A stretch of DNA of 64,000 bases, from positions 103,144 through 167,143 of the forward strand of contig JXTC01000250.1 in the NCBI GenBank assembly GCA_002914845.1. Direction: 5' to 3'. Numbering within the stretch: position 1 is the first letter of the stretch; each line of letters starts with the position of its first letter. Positions 47,492 through 58,340 of this stretch are shown one piece after another. Both the position numbers and the translations under genes were made by a program. The stretch comes from Trema orientale (taxonomy: Eukaryota > Streptophyta > Magnoliopsida > Rosales > Cannabaceae). The notes under the pieces are model-generated. The model was given only the letters and a program-made list of their open reading frames with translations. It searched no databases and was not told where the DNA came from.

Positions 47492-48397
47492 ATGATCAAG
47501 GAGCAGAGAAAAGCCAAGGCCAAAGCCATAGCGGTGAAACTCGCATACGTCATCCTCCTCCTGCTCACCTACACTCTGGGCTATCTAGTCGCCTCTTATC
47601 CTTCTTCTTCTCCTTATCCTCCTCTTTCTCACACGTCAGCACCTTCGATCGTCCAGCTGGCCAATCTGCCCAACCAGCTCGACCACTTCCGCGTAACCAC
47701 TCACTGCGCGGATCGCCCGGTCCAACCCGGCCTGGTCCGCCAAACCATCCTCGACCGGGTCTTCAACTCCACCTCCCCGTACCAGGACTTCCCCCCTCCG
47801 CACGTGCGAGGCCGCCTCCGTCCAAAACGCATCAAGGGGTGGGGCTCAAACGGCGCCGTTTTCGAGAATCTCATCAGGAAAGTCAAGCCCCGGACCATCA
47901 TCGAGGTTGGGACCTTCCTCGGCGCCTCGGCGATTCACATGGCCAACCTGACTCGCCAACTCGGTCTCCAAACTCAGATCCTCTGCATCGACGACTTCCG
48001 CGGCTGGCCCGGGTTCAGAGACCGGTTCAGGGATATTTCCATGGTAAACGGCGACGTTTTGTTGCTCCACCAGTTTATGCAAAACGTGGTGTCCGTCAAC
48101 TTCACGGACTCGGTTCTACCCGTACCGTTTTCGACCGGGTCGGTTCTGGATAAGCTTTGCGAGTGGGGCATATTCGGGGATTTGATTGAAGTGGACGCGG
48201 GTCACGATTTTAACTCGGCCTGGTCCGATATAAACCGGGCCTACCGCATCCTAAGACCCGGTGGCGTGCTTTTCGGGCACGATTATTTTACCGCAGCCGC
48301 CGACAGAGGTGTCAAACGGGCCGTGACGTTGTTTGCTAGAGTCCATAATCTCAAAATTCGAATTGACGGGCAACATTGGGTTATGGACCCGGCCTAA
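47492..48397 (+). CDS. Membrane-anchored methyltransferase-like protein
   Basis: Encodes 301 aa in a single GC-rich exon. ATG 47492 is the first ATG of the frame; the 28 codons before it contain none. A basic N-terminus (MIKEQRKAKAKAIAVK) leads into one hydrophobic helix at about 16-36, so it is a type II anchor with the catalytic part likely in the Golgi or ER lumen. A variable Ser/Pro stretch follows. The Rossmann part shows motif I TIIEVGTFLGASA (135-147), an acidic LCIDDFRGWPG (164-174), LIEVDAGHDF (231-240) and GGVLFGHDYF (257-266). This pattern fits the class I SAM-dependent methyltransferase fold (Methyltransf_24/CmcI type). The substrate is unknown. It lies about 2 kb downstream of GIF on the same strand. 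Confidence 0.88.
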   Translation: MIKEQRKAKAKAIAVKLAYVILLLLTYTLGYLVASYPSSSPYPPLSHTSAPSIVQLANLPNQLDHFRVTTHCADRPVQPGLVRQTILDRVFNSTSPYQDFPPPHVRGRLRPKRIKGWGSNGAVFENLIRKVKPRTIIEVGTFLGASAIHMANLTRQLGLQTQILCIDDFRGWPGFRDRFRDISMVNGDVLLLHQFMQNVVSVNFTDSVLPVPFSTGSVLDKLCEWGIFGDLIEVDAGHDFNSAWSDINRAYRILRPGGVLFGHDYFTAAADRGVKRAVTLFARVHNLKIRIDGQHWVMDPA

Positions 48398-50165
48398 TTT
48401 AGAAGTCTACGTTTATAATTAGATTAATCTTAATGTAAATTCAATCACATTTCGGACATGATTTTTGAAAAGTAAAAGGACAAATGTATATGGTTGAATT
48501 GTTGGGTGGATTTTGTAGAATTTTTTCAATTAGTTGTTGAGTCTTTGTATCAGTGTCAGCAATGAGATTAAGTTAGAGACTGATTGCTTGGAAAGTAATG
48601 GGCAAAGGCCACAAGGCGTTTGTTTTTATATGATTCTTGCTTCATTTTTGGAGCTATGTTTGTGATTGGTACACTGAAAACGATTATTATAGAATTATTG
48701 AGATCTGAGACTAATTATCGTTGATTACGTAATCGGGCATTCAGCTATTACATCGATCAGGTAACGATCAGGTAACTGTTTACATCGATCAGGTAACTGT
48801 TTCTGTATGTTAGCCGATGTTTTATGTTTAAAGCAAAATAATTATAACCCCAAAGAGTGAAACTTATAGAGGATATTCAAAGCAACAAGTGGACGTTGTT
48901 TGTAAAAAAGGAAGAAGAAAAACAATAAGTGGGCAGTTTGGTGACATATACACAACATGTATAATATACATATATTTTCCCTCCTGGGGTGGTGTTATTG
49001 TTCAAGTTGCTGTTTGATGATTAATAAAACTTATTATTTAATCATTAACCTAACTGCAAAACATGATGATTTGTGCGTGTTTGTGTGTGTGTGTGTTCCT
49101 CCCCCCCCCCCAAAGAGTGATTCTTATGTAGTTATTTTCTTTAAACTATAGCAATAAAAAGAAAAGGATCAGGTCTTTGGAAGAAATAAATAAGAACGTT
49201 AGAAATACTATTTTGCATTGGAAAATGGTCAAATATGTGTTGCTTGACCCAGACGAAATGTCAGTTTCTGTCAAAAGTGCAATGTCGTTAACCATGCAAA
49301 ATGATTTGTTGTATGTCGTTTGAGTATAGAAATATGGAAACTTTAAACGACAAGTTGTTAAGGTAATAGAAATGTGCAAACTTTAAACTTTAAATGACAA
49401 GTTGTTAAGATAATGAGTAAAAGGTGCCCGATAGTAAGTAGTTTGAAATTGTATTGCCCTTAAGGTCAATAAACGATGAGTTGTTATTGTCGTTTCAGAG
49501 TCTAACGATGAGCCGTTTTATTCTAACAAAATTCATGCCTCTCTCATCTTCTTTTCCCCCTTAAGTACAAGTACCTCTTTACTCTTTCTTATGCATAGTT
49601 TTACGTATTTATTTATTTATTTTTGGAGGAGGGGGGGAGTTGGTGGGGAAATGGGAATCACCAAATCAGTTTGAAATGGTCGGTTAAACGTCTATTCATT
49701 ACTGTTGTTCAATTCCTGAAAACAATATGGTGTTGTTTGAGGAGTAAAAATGTTGTATTGGGTAAAAACAACTTATCACCCTCTCCACAACAGAAAAAAA
49801 AAAAAAAAAAAACCAAAAAAAAAAAAACAAAAAATCATCACATTTATGAGAATTTCGCTGTCGTTTCTCTTCAACGAAATTCAGTTTGTACCATGTAATT
49901 TAATTGTCGTTTAAGTCACATAACCAACATATCACTTTTAGGTTAACCATTTACTCTCATTTATTTTCATTAATTTTTTTGTTAAGTAGCTTTGTAACCC
50001 TTAAAATGAAAATGATGTCATTTAGTACGAGGGCTTATAGCAGTATGATGGAATTTTGAGGAAATTACACCACATACCTTTTTTTAAAACTATATGTTAA
50101 TGAATATCATATTTTCATTTTATTGACAAAAATATTCATTTTTAAGTTTTAATGACTTCAGTTTA
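48398..50165. other. Intergenic; short tandem repeats
   Basis: Contains a triplicated word (catcgatcaggtaac) at 48751-48800 and a (TG)n-C run at 49080-49112. A roughly 45-bp tandem duplication (aaactttaaacgacaagttgt type) lies at 49336-49412, and AACGACA-like words recur to 49520. No gene is seen; the open frame at 49623-49898 is poly-A driven. Confidence 0.45.
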
Positions 50166-50169
50166 CCAT

Positions 50170-50700
50170 TATATCTCTATGTAAGTTAATTTGATATATT
50201 CATATATATAATTAATTTATCAACATATATATAATTCATTTATCATAGTATATTTTTTCATTTACCATAGTATATAATTCATTTATAGGTGTAATTTTTT
50301 CATTTATTTGTTTATATAATTAATTTACCAACATATATAATTAATTTATCATAGTATATAATTCATTTATCATAGTATATAATTTATTTACTAGTGTAAA
50401 TTTTGATTTATCAGTATATATAATTAATTCACTATAGTATATAATTCATTTATTAATATATATTTTTCATTTACCATAGTATATAATTTATTTACAAGTG
50501 TAAATGTTTTATTTACTGGTATATATAATTAATTTACTGGTATACATAATGTACATAATTAATTAACTATGATATATAATTAATTTACTGGTGTATATAA
50601 TTAAGTTACCATGGTATATAATTAATTTACTGGAATTAATTTACCATGACATATATATTTTTTAATATAGTATATAGTTTATTTACCATTCCATATAATT
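50170..50700. repeat. AT-rich minisatellite, about 21-bp unit
   Basis: About 25 degenerate units of the type tatataattaatttaccata / tataattcatttatcatagta. Units drift in sequence and length, suggesting an old array maintained by slippage and unequal exchange. Composition is typical of scaffold-attachment-like DNA, though function is not shown. Confidence 0.7.
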
Positions 50701-51015
50701 ATTGATTTTTCTCTTTAATCTTTTTTTCATTCAAGTAACAATATGATTTACGAATATTTTTTTTTGTTGACAGATCACTCAATCAATATCATACTAAATA
50801 AATTAATTTACCATCTTCGTTTATTTTTCAATATCGTTTTTGGTTTTTTTAACTTATCACTAAGAAAACCAGTCATTTATCATTATATTTATGACCTATA
50901 TTCACCAAACAATAGAAAATTATGAAATATAACAAAAAATCCCCAATAATGTTCCCAATTGTACCTGAAGAAAAATTAAGAAAAAATGATAAAATAAAGA
51001 ATTAGAAATTTTGAA
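50701..51015. other. Intergenic, no gene seen
   Basis: AT-rich. Nothing recognised. Confidence 0.4.
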
Positions 51016-51290
51016 TCATGCTTTGTAACTTGATCTAAAGAAAACTCCTTGTTGGCACCCTCCACCATCGACTCTTACTAATGGTCCTAGAGTTTTGCCG
51101 GCAACAACGCCGAAAATTACAGATTCGAGCCACAGATCGTTTGATGCCCATTTGCGTTTCACGTCACCACCAGCACCACCAGATTTTAGGTCATCGTCGG
51201 CACCATACTTCACTGGAGTTCCTAGATCTGAGCTTCCATTAAAGCCGTACACTAATTTCCTCACTCCATTACAAAAGAAATTCCAGCCAT
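51016..51290 (-). other. GC-richer open fragment, unrecognised
   Basis: On the minus strand a frame of about 90 codons stays open (GSSDLGTPVKYGADDDL, then a Gly-rich stretch). It has no ATG in a good context, no domain and no partner exons. It may be a fragment of a repeat-borne gene. It is not called as a gene. Confidence 0.3.
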
Positions 51291-51505
51291 TGTTTCACGA
51301 ACTCTAGCCATCATAAATGAATTTTAGGCCTGATTTTGTTTAGATTTATGTGAATGAAGTTGGGGAAGAAAATGGAGAGTAAGGGTTTGTCCATGACTGA
51401 AATTAGAGATGAAATGGATGACTGGGTTTATGGGTTATTTGTCTTAAGGCTAAAAATGGAATTAAAGAAATATTAATATGGAAACAGGACGTACGTGTAC
51501 AAAGT

Positions 51506-51680
51506 AGGGGTGTTCACGGTTCGGTTTAGCCGATCTGAACTCCCATATATTAACCAAACCGCATATTCGGTTTTTTTAGACTACCAAACCGTGCGGTCTG
51601 TCATAACTAATCTAAACCGGCCAGACCGCACCTATATTTTGCGGTGCGGTTTGGGCGGTTTCCACGGTTTGAGTTTTGGG
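51506..51680 (+). mobile_element. hAT-like element end, partial
   Basis: Begins TAGGGGTGTTCACGGTTCGG, a typical plant hAT terminus, followed by many direct and inverted copies of AACCG/CGGTT words (subterminal repeats). The matching right end was not found, so it is a partial element. Confidence 0.5.
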
Positions 51681-52031
51681 CTTTGTCAGTTATGAGCTTG
51701 GGCTTTGATAGATTGAGCCTTCACCTTTTAAGCTTCATTTTTTTAAAAAAAAAAATCACTTTTTTAAACAAAAAAAATATATCATATCTTTTAATCTTAA
51801 CCAAAATAACTCTAAAATCTAAAAATCAAACCAAAAATAAGTATAAACCATCTAAAATATAAATCATAAAATGTTACAACCAAATCAAAGCATCACATTA
51901 AATTTAAAATTTAAGTTACAACCCAAATCCAATAAATAACATAAGAATAACTCAATAGTAGATTTAAAATTTGAGTTACAACCCAATCCAAATCCAATAA
52001 ATAACATAAGAATAACTTAATAGTAGATCAG
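51681..52031. other. Intergenic; short tandem duplication
   Basis: A unit of about 60 bp (gatttaaaatttgagttacaacccaa ... ataacataagaataact region) occurs twice at about 51897-52025, directly before the pseudogene. Confidence 0.5.
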
Positions 52032-54031
52032 TACAACATCAAAGCAACAGTTGATGCGGCAAAGAGCATAGCAAGGTTTTGTGAAAGATCGGGGACAGTG
52101 AAACGACTAATCTACACAGCGAGTGTGGTAGCTGCATCTCCGCTGAAAGAGAGGACGGCGGTGGTTATAAGGACTTGATGGACGAAACTTGTTGGTCCCC
52201 TTTCAATATTTCTGTTCCTTACATCACTGATTTTCACAAGGTAAAACAATTTGGAAATTGGGAAATGTGATTTCTAGGATAAATGTTTTAAGTTTCAGGC
52301 GTGATTGAGTTATAGTATAACTTAAAACGTTTTCGAAGATAGGTATACTGCTATTCCAAAATTACTATTTGCAAAAACACCCATAAATAATTTCCGTTTT
52401 ATTTTTTTTTTATTTTTCATTTTTTGGCTGAAAAATCAAGGAAAGTTACTAACGAGTAATATTATTTGGGCAAAGGGGCAGTCACAACTCAACATACGTT
52501 GTTTAATCGTCTTTATTTTCCCAGTTTCTTTTGTCCTTTTTTTTTTTTAAATATCTTTTTTGTTTTTTAGGTTTTGGTTGATCATTTCAATGGAATTGGG
52601 TGTTGCGTCCTTTGTCCTTTCCTTTTGAAGTTTGATTTGTCCAGGTTGAGGTTTGACCATTCTTAGATCAGGAAAGTATCAGATTTCTCTCATGTGTTTT
52701 TGCACGAATTCAAAATAGGTCTTCTCAGTTCGTCAAATTAGATTAAATCTATCCCTTCTAAGAAATATCCACTTACTATTGTCAAATTTTTATCTTAAAA
52801 TGACCTTCAATGCCTTTGTTCAAATACTTATAATTATCTATTAAATTTACAACCAAGCAATTTAAATCCCAAATACGCATATATATATATATTTTAAAAA
52901 AAATATATAATATATTTGTACTAAGTTATGGGGTTAAGGAGGTATTCCGAGTATTTAATTAATTTTGACTGAGGATATTAGTGTAATTTCACAATATAAT
53001 TTTGACTAAATTTTACATGAGAAATCTTTGACATGATTTGGCATACTAAAATACATTTTGTATACTTAGAAACACAAAGGTGAAGCTGGTATTTTGAGAT
53101 TTTTTGGCACTTTCCTTCTAGACCACCGCCTGGCATTAGTTCTTATTCAAAATGATGAATTCAGATAATTAAAATGTAGATAATATTTCCCACCTTAGTA
53201 TTAGCTTAGCTTAAATTAAAGATTTGTGAGTTGTGATCGGCACTCATGCTTGGTTTTAAGACTTGGCCGGTAATTACTGGTTACATATATAGTACTTTGA
53301 CCAATTACGCATGTCCCAAAATTATCTTGCACACACGTTAAGTAGCTGTGTGAGTGGAACAAGCAGTCTTGATCAGAAGCTCATATCAATTAATTTCTCA
53401 TTGTATACTTATATTCTATACTAGGCCTACCTAGATTCAAAGACACTAGCAGAGAAAGAAACATTAAGATTGGGGAACAAAAATGAGAGCCAATTGGAGG
53501 TGGTATCGCTTGTATGTGGCCTTATTGGAGGGGATGCACTGTTACCTTTCACACCAGCTACTTTGGCTGTGTTTGTTTCTCAGCTCACAAACAATGAAAT
53601 ACATTACAATTCACTCAAGTACTTAGAGGCATTGCTTGGAAAAGTACCAATTGTACACATCGATGATGTATGTGAAGCCCATATCTTCTGCATGGAGAGT
53701 CCTTCACTCCGTGGTAGATTCTTATGCGCCACTTCCTACGTCTCACGTGCAGGAATAGCTAGTTATCATCAACAAAATTACCCACAATTTCACGTCAAGG
53801 AGGAGTAAGTAATTTTATCTTTCTTTTCTTCTAATTTTCTATTGTGTTTCAATTCAAATATAGTGGCATTACTAAAATGGGTTTTATCGTTTCATGTACT
53901 TGGAGGGGCCAAAGAGGGAAATAAAATTGGATACATCAAAGCTTATTGAGAAGGGCTTTGTATATAAGTACGATACCAAAATGATATTAGACGACTGCAT
54001 CAGTTTTGCCAGGAGAATGGGAGACCTTTAG
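52032..54031 (+). pseudogene. DFR/anthocyanidin-reductase-like NAD(P)H reductase, decayed
   Basis: Three exon-like blocks of a flavonoid-type reductase (SDR108E) remain. Block 1, 52032-52240, reads FCERSGTVKRLIYTASVVAA then, after a frameshift near 52155, YKDLMDETCWSP. Block 2, 53425-53804, reads AYLDSKTLAEKE, then VVSLVCGLIGGDALLPFTP, then PIVHIDDVCEAHIFCMESPS. Block 3, 53896-54031, reads YLEGPKREIK to FARRMGDL and a stop. The first exon with the GxxGxxG cofactor site is absent. The acceptor before block 3 reads AT where AG is needed. The catalytic Tyr-x3-Lys context survives as YLDSK. A functional relative would reduce flavonoid or related ketones with NADPH in the cytosol. Three independent lesions make this a pseudogene rather than a misread gene. 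It is convergent with the WRKY gene. Confidence 0.85.
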
Positions 54032-54595
54032 TAGTAACACTGCAGGGATTTTTTTTTTTTTTTTTTCATATTTTGGATTTTACTGGCTAAAAGTTGTGGT
54101 CTGTAATACAAATTGAAGCCGTAGTTCAATTAAATGGGCCACTCATGTAGTCTTGTCCCACCCAGCAACTAGTAAGTTACAAGGTTCAATAAAGATTGAA
54201 TTACCATGCCTGTTAATTACATCACTACTGTTAAGTTCTGTATGCACACTCTAGTTATGTGATCACAAAACAGCAACTTAAACTTTTAATAGGGAACAAG
54301 ATTGCAAACTTTTATTTCTTACAATTAACATTGTCCTTCAGGACACTGAAAAGGGAACAAAAAATAGCCTTGAAATCAGACTAAAATTAAGCAAAAGGAA
54401 AAGCAAAAACCAAAAAAGCTACACATCTAAGTTTAATTTACTACCAAAGAGGAGAGGAACAGTCACTCCCATGGCCATAGGCTTTGTCAAATCCTAAATT
54501 TTTTGTCCTAAGTTTTATGAACACTCTTCCATTATTTTCTGGGTGGCTTATACAGGTAAAAGACTTCACTATATAGGGACACTGACACATATATA
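54032..54595. other. Spacer between the pseudogene and the WRKY 3' end
   Basis: About 560 bp that probably includes the WRKY 3' UTR. A weak tRNA-like box pair (gccgtagttcaatt ... ggttcaata) lies at about 54118-54208, but no tail or duplication supports a SINE. Confidence 0.35.
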
Positions 54596-56816
54596 TCAAG
54601 TGAAGAATTCAGGACTGTCAAATGGGAAATTCGATTCGAAATCCACCTTGTCAAGTGTGAGATCCAAATCACCAATTGGAGAGTTGGAGACTGAAGTTGG
54701 TGCTGAAAGTATCTCATTGAGATCAGATTCAGGAGTTTTGACATTGTTTGCAAGTCCAAAACTGCTGATATTATGGCATGGTGAAACTGAGAAGTAGGCG
54801 GATTCTGATGATGTTGGAGATATAAATGACGGCGAAAAGCTACCCGCGAAATTGGTATCAATCATCTCAGAGAAGAAATGATTTCCCAAGTTCTCGGATT
54901 CAATTGGCGTTGAAGAAAACGAAAAGGGTTGAAATATGTCATCCTCCCTTGTGTCCAAGTCCTCTGTTTTAACTTCAAACCCTGCCCCAAGACCAAAAAA
55001 TGTTGATTGAGATTGCTTTGGCTTTTCTTCTTTTCCTTCTTCATGGTGTGGAAACTGGTTCTTTTCGGCTTTGAAGCCTTGTTTGATCAGTGAAGCTGAG
55101 GCCATAGCTAATTGCGAGGCTCGGCTACATGTATGGCGTCCTTTGTAGGTCACTTCGAGGAGTGAAGGGTCTTGGTCCGACCTTTGAACTTGTTTTGTGG
55201 CCAAACAACCTTGTGCTTTTCGATGTGTGCATCTGAAGTATCCTCTGAAATATGACAATCTCATGTTAGAAATGTACATACTACTACTAAGGATGTAACA
55301 TTTGAAAGACAGCATAAATACATATGAAGCCGCCAAAGAAGAATGTGTCTAAGAAATTAGTACGGATTCTTTTATATCTACATTCTAGCAGTTTTTACTT
55401 TTGAACACACACAAGCTTCTTTGGGGTCCAAAAAAATACAGCCACTAACAGGGTGAAATACTTTTCTTTCCTTCTTTTCTTTTTTTCGTACTAGACCATG
55501 TGGAGTTTGTCGTCTTTTGGGGGTAATGGAGGAAAAAGGAATAGAGAAATAATAGTAGAACTAGATATTAACTACACCAACTTTATTGTAGTCGAACCAG
55601 AAAAGTGAGGAACTTGAATAACATGAAATACTGTTTTGAGGCCCAGATTGGTAACTTCGAATTAAGAGAATAGAAGTTTTGGACCTGTTTTATGTGTGGC
55701 TTGACATATTTAATGCTGAAAGGAAAGCTTGGCTTGAAGAATTGTCAACCCAATTGGCCAACAACAACAATGTGTCCAACCAGCAAAGCCCACCAATTAA
55801 ACAGTACTATACAAAATTTTAAAATAAGAGAACCAGTGAACCAAATCGTCAGAAATTTATAGTAATGGTATTGAGTCAGTGCATTGATCAGACACCAGGG
55901 GCTGCTATTGGGGCCAGTCTTAACTCTTATGTACGTGCTCCTAAGGATAAGTTCAACTGTTCAAGCACTACTTGAAAGCATTTATATATATAAAACTAGT
56001 TTAAGAAAAGGAAAAAGTAAAAAATTTTATAATCCTAAATGAGTTTAAAGGCGTGCTTTGAATTTTCATAGCCCAACTGGGTTCGAAAACCAATGATTAG
56101 ATGAGAATAACCGGAGCTAACCAAGCGAAAAATGATCGATACGTCCACCTCAGTTGAATCATGGGAGACTTTAGTGACTAGCTGGATGTGGATTAATGAT
56201 GTTTGGCCTTAAAAATCAATTAAAAAAGAAGAAGAAATATCAAAATTTGTCTTCAATCAGTTTTTTCTCACCTTGGATGATTAGCTCCAAGAATGTCTTT
56301 CTGGCCATACTTTCTCCAACTATAGCCATCTTCCATAGGCCCTTCTGGCCCTGTTCCCAAACTGACACTAATTTTCTCAGTCCATTTGGACATTGTTTTC
56401 CTGCAAATAAACACATATAATGGTATTAAAAACCAGCTCAAAAATCAGATGAATTTCACTCATAATTAAGCTTAGATCAAAGTTTAAGTAATATTCAAGA
56501 GTTATGAAAAGTCTCACCTTTTCTTGAAGACATCTCTGTGGTTAGAGTCCTGATCGTAGAAAACACTTCTTGGGCTACTAGTGTTTTCAAAGGAAGTCAT
56601 AGAAGGTGGGGACTCCAAAGCCTTAGGCTCTCCGACCCAATTGAGCATTGAAAGTGCTTTCTCATAAGAAGATAATATCTTTCCAACCAAGACATCTCTG
56701 GTTTCTTTGGATGAAGATGGTTGAAGATGGCTTATTAGCTGCTTTGCTAGCTCTTTTCCCTGTGTTAGCTCATTGATTAGAGTCTTTTGCTCAAAATCCA
56801 TGTTCTTCTTCTCCAT
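54596..56816 (-). CDS. Group III WRKY transcription factor (WRKY41/53-like)
   Basis: A nuclear factor that binds W-boxes (TTGAC). Group III members act in defence, senescence and salicylate signalling. Three exons: 56816-56518, 56400-56272 and 55244-54596, giving 358 aa. The N-terminus (MDFEQKTLINELTQG, VGKILSSYEKALSMLNW) is typical of the WRKY41/53 branch. The DNA-binding heptad WRKYGQK is at 128-134. Zinc ligands are C148, C156, H180 and C182, i.e. C-x7-C-x23-H-x-C, which defines group III. Intron 2 splits the Arg codon of HPR-GYFRC, the conserved WRKY intron. The C-terminus is acidic and Ser-rich, likely activating. A second ATG six codons in (MDFEQ) could also serve. Intron 2 is long (1027 bp) and holds no recognised element. 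Confidence 0.95.
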
Positions 56817-57310
56817 TTAATTAACACCCAAAAAAAAAAAAAAAGGAAATGATCTACAACTGAAATAATTTGAAAGTTCTCAGAGTACCCAAATAGCTAA
56901 AACGGAGATAGATACTAGATCTTCTTGGGAAAAGACCGAAAGGGAAGAAGAGGATGAGTTGTTGAGGTTGAAAGTTTAAGCACCAGAAAGCCACACAAAC
57001 TTGGGAGTAGCTTGAGACCCAATTGGGCATGGAGTTGGAGATATTGAAATTGAAAGGAGCTGAAAAGAGAAGGAGTGGCTCTAATCACTAATAAGCTAAA
57101 GCAAGTGATGAATGTGTGTGGTATAGAGCCTAGTAAATTAATACGTGAAACCAAATTGGCAAAAAAAGTTGTATTTAACCATAAAAACTCAACAATATCT
57201 GGAGTCTATATATTGATGGGTGTTTAAGTTTAGTACTATTTCTAGCGCTAAGAAAGGGAGAGAGGCTTTCTTAGTGAAGAAGGTGGGAGGAAGTGAGGAT
57301 ATATAAGCGA
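56817..57310 (-). promoter_or_regulatory. WRKY leader and core promoter
   Basis: TATA-like sequences on the minus strand lie at about 57205-57212 and 57298-57306, giving a leader of roughly 350-450 nt. The choice between them is not settled. The minus open frame at 56915-57154 lies in the leader and has no domain. Confidence 0.4.
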
Positions 57311-57338
57311 AAGAAAAGACGAGGAAAAAGTGAGAGAT

Positions 57339-57344
57339 TTGACT
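57339..57344 (+). promoter_or_regulatory. W-box in the WRKY promoter
   Basis: TTGACT, a W-box core, lies about 30-130 bp upstream of the candidate TATA boxes. Related TTGACG words occur near 57694 and 57810. W-boxes in WRKY promoters commonly mediate auto- and cross-regulation. A six-base word can occur by chance. Confidence 0.35.
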
Positions 57345-58325
57345 GAAGAAATAATGAGTGTCTTTTTTTTTTTTTTAAAATTAGAATTTTGCTTTTCCTT
57401 TCTCCTAAAGAATGAACCAGTTACTACTGACGTGTACCAATGAGGATTTTAGATAGGGAGAAAGTCCAATTTCTGACCACTTCAAACCGCTACATAAACC
57501 ATCAAAAATTCAAAACACACGGCCATTTTCTCACACAATTTTTTTTTTTTTTGGGTAGGGAGTCTATCATCTATGTATGATATATCAATCTATCTTAAGT
57601 ACTGGGTAATAACGCGGAAGAAGATTTGAAGATTCTTGGTCTCATGACCTCATCCTTCTTTTCTGACTACACCCCACAGTAACTTCTTTTCATTGACGAA
57701 TAGTACAAAATAAATAATGATAATATATTTTATTTATTTAGTTAAAAAAAGGGAAAAGCAAGTTATATTAAGTTGGTTGGTATCGTAATGTGCGACCCCA
57801 TCGCTTACGTTGACGTTGATATCAACGTTTGTTGTGATGATAGTTCATGTACATCACACACAAACATCCAACTTGGACATAGTTAATAATAAGTTTAAGA
57901 TGTAATTAAATATTTAAACAAGTTTAAGATGTGATTAAATATTTAAACAAGGCTCCACTCGTTCTAAATTTATGTGTACAGCGTGACTCGTTGATTATTC
58001 ATTTATAAAAGTATGGTTTTCATGTTACACTCCACTTGGTTCGGGTGACGAGATTCCTGAGCATCCAGGATTAATGGCTAATAATAATTAGTGGTAATTA
58101 AAAGATAACGAAAAAGAATTGACTAATTACCCTAATCCCTAATTAGGAACTGAAACTTACCAATTGAGTGGTAATTTTCTTAATTTAGGCTCAAAGATTC
58201 ACAATTTGCTATATGCGTACATTTTGGGATAGAGATAATATCCCGTACTCCAAGGATCTAGATTCACTTTTTCTTTTTTAAGACATTATTACAAAATAAT
58301 AACCCACATAAAAGACCAAATCAAA
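57345..58325. other. Distal WRKY upstream region
   Basis: AT-rich with a palindromic word at about 57811-57827 (cgttgatatcaacg) and a short tandem duplication (aagatgtaattaaatattta type) at 57897-57950. No gene seen. Confidence 0.4.
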
Positions 58326-58340
58326 GGGTTAAGGTTAAAC

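Noticed and set aside
47467-48153. A 228-codon open frame overlapping the methyltransferase
   Set aside because: It is the +1 shadow of a GC-rich coding exon, made of Pro/Arg/Ser-rich low-complexity sequence without a family match.
48751-48800. CRISPR-like direct repeats
   Set aside because: Three short adjacent copies without spacers in a plant genome are a simple tandem repeat.
49623-49898. 91-codon open frame
   Set aside because: Its C-terminal half is poly-lysine from a poly-A tract, with no recognisable domain.
54118-54208. SINE or tRNA fragment downstream of the WRKY gene
   Set aside because: Box matches are weak and isolated, and no flanking duplication was found.
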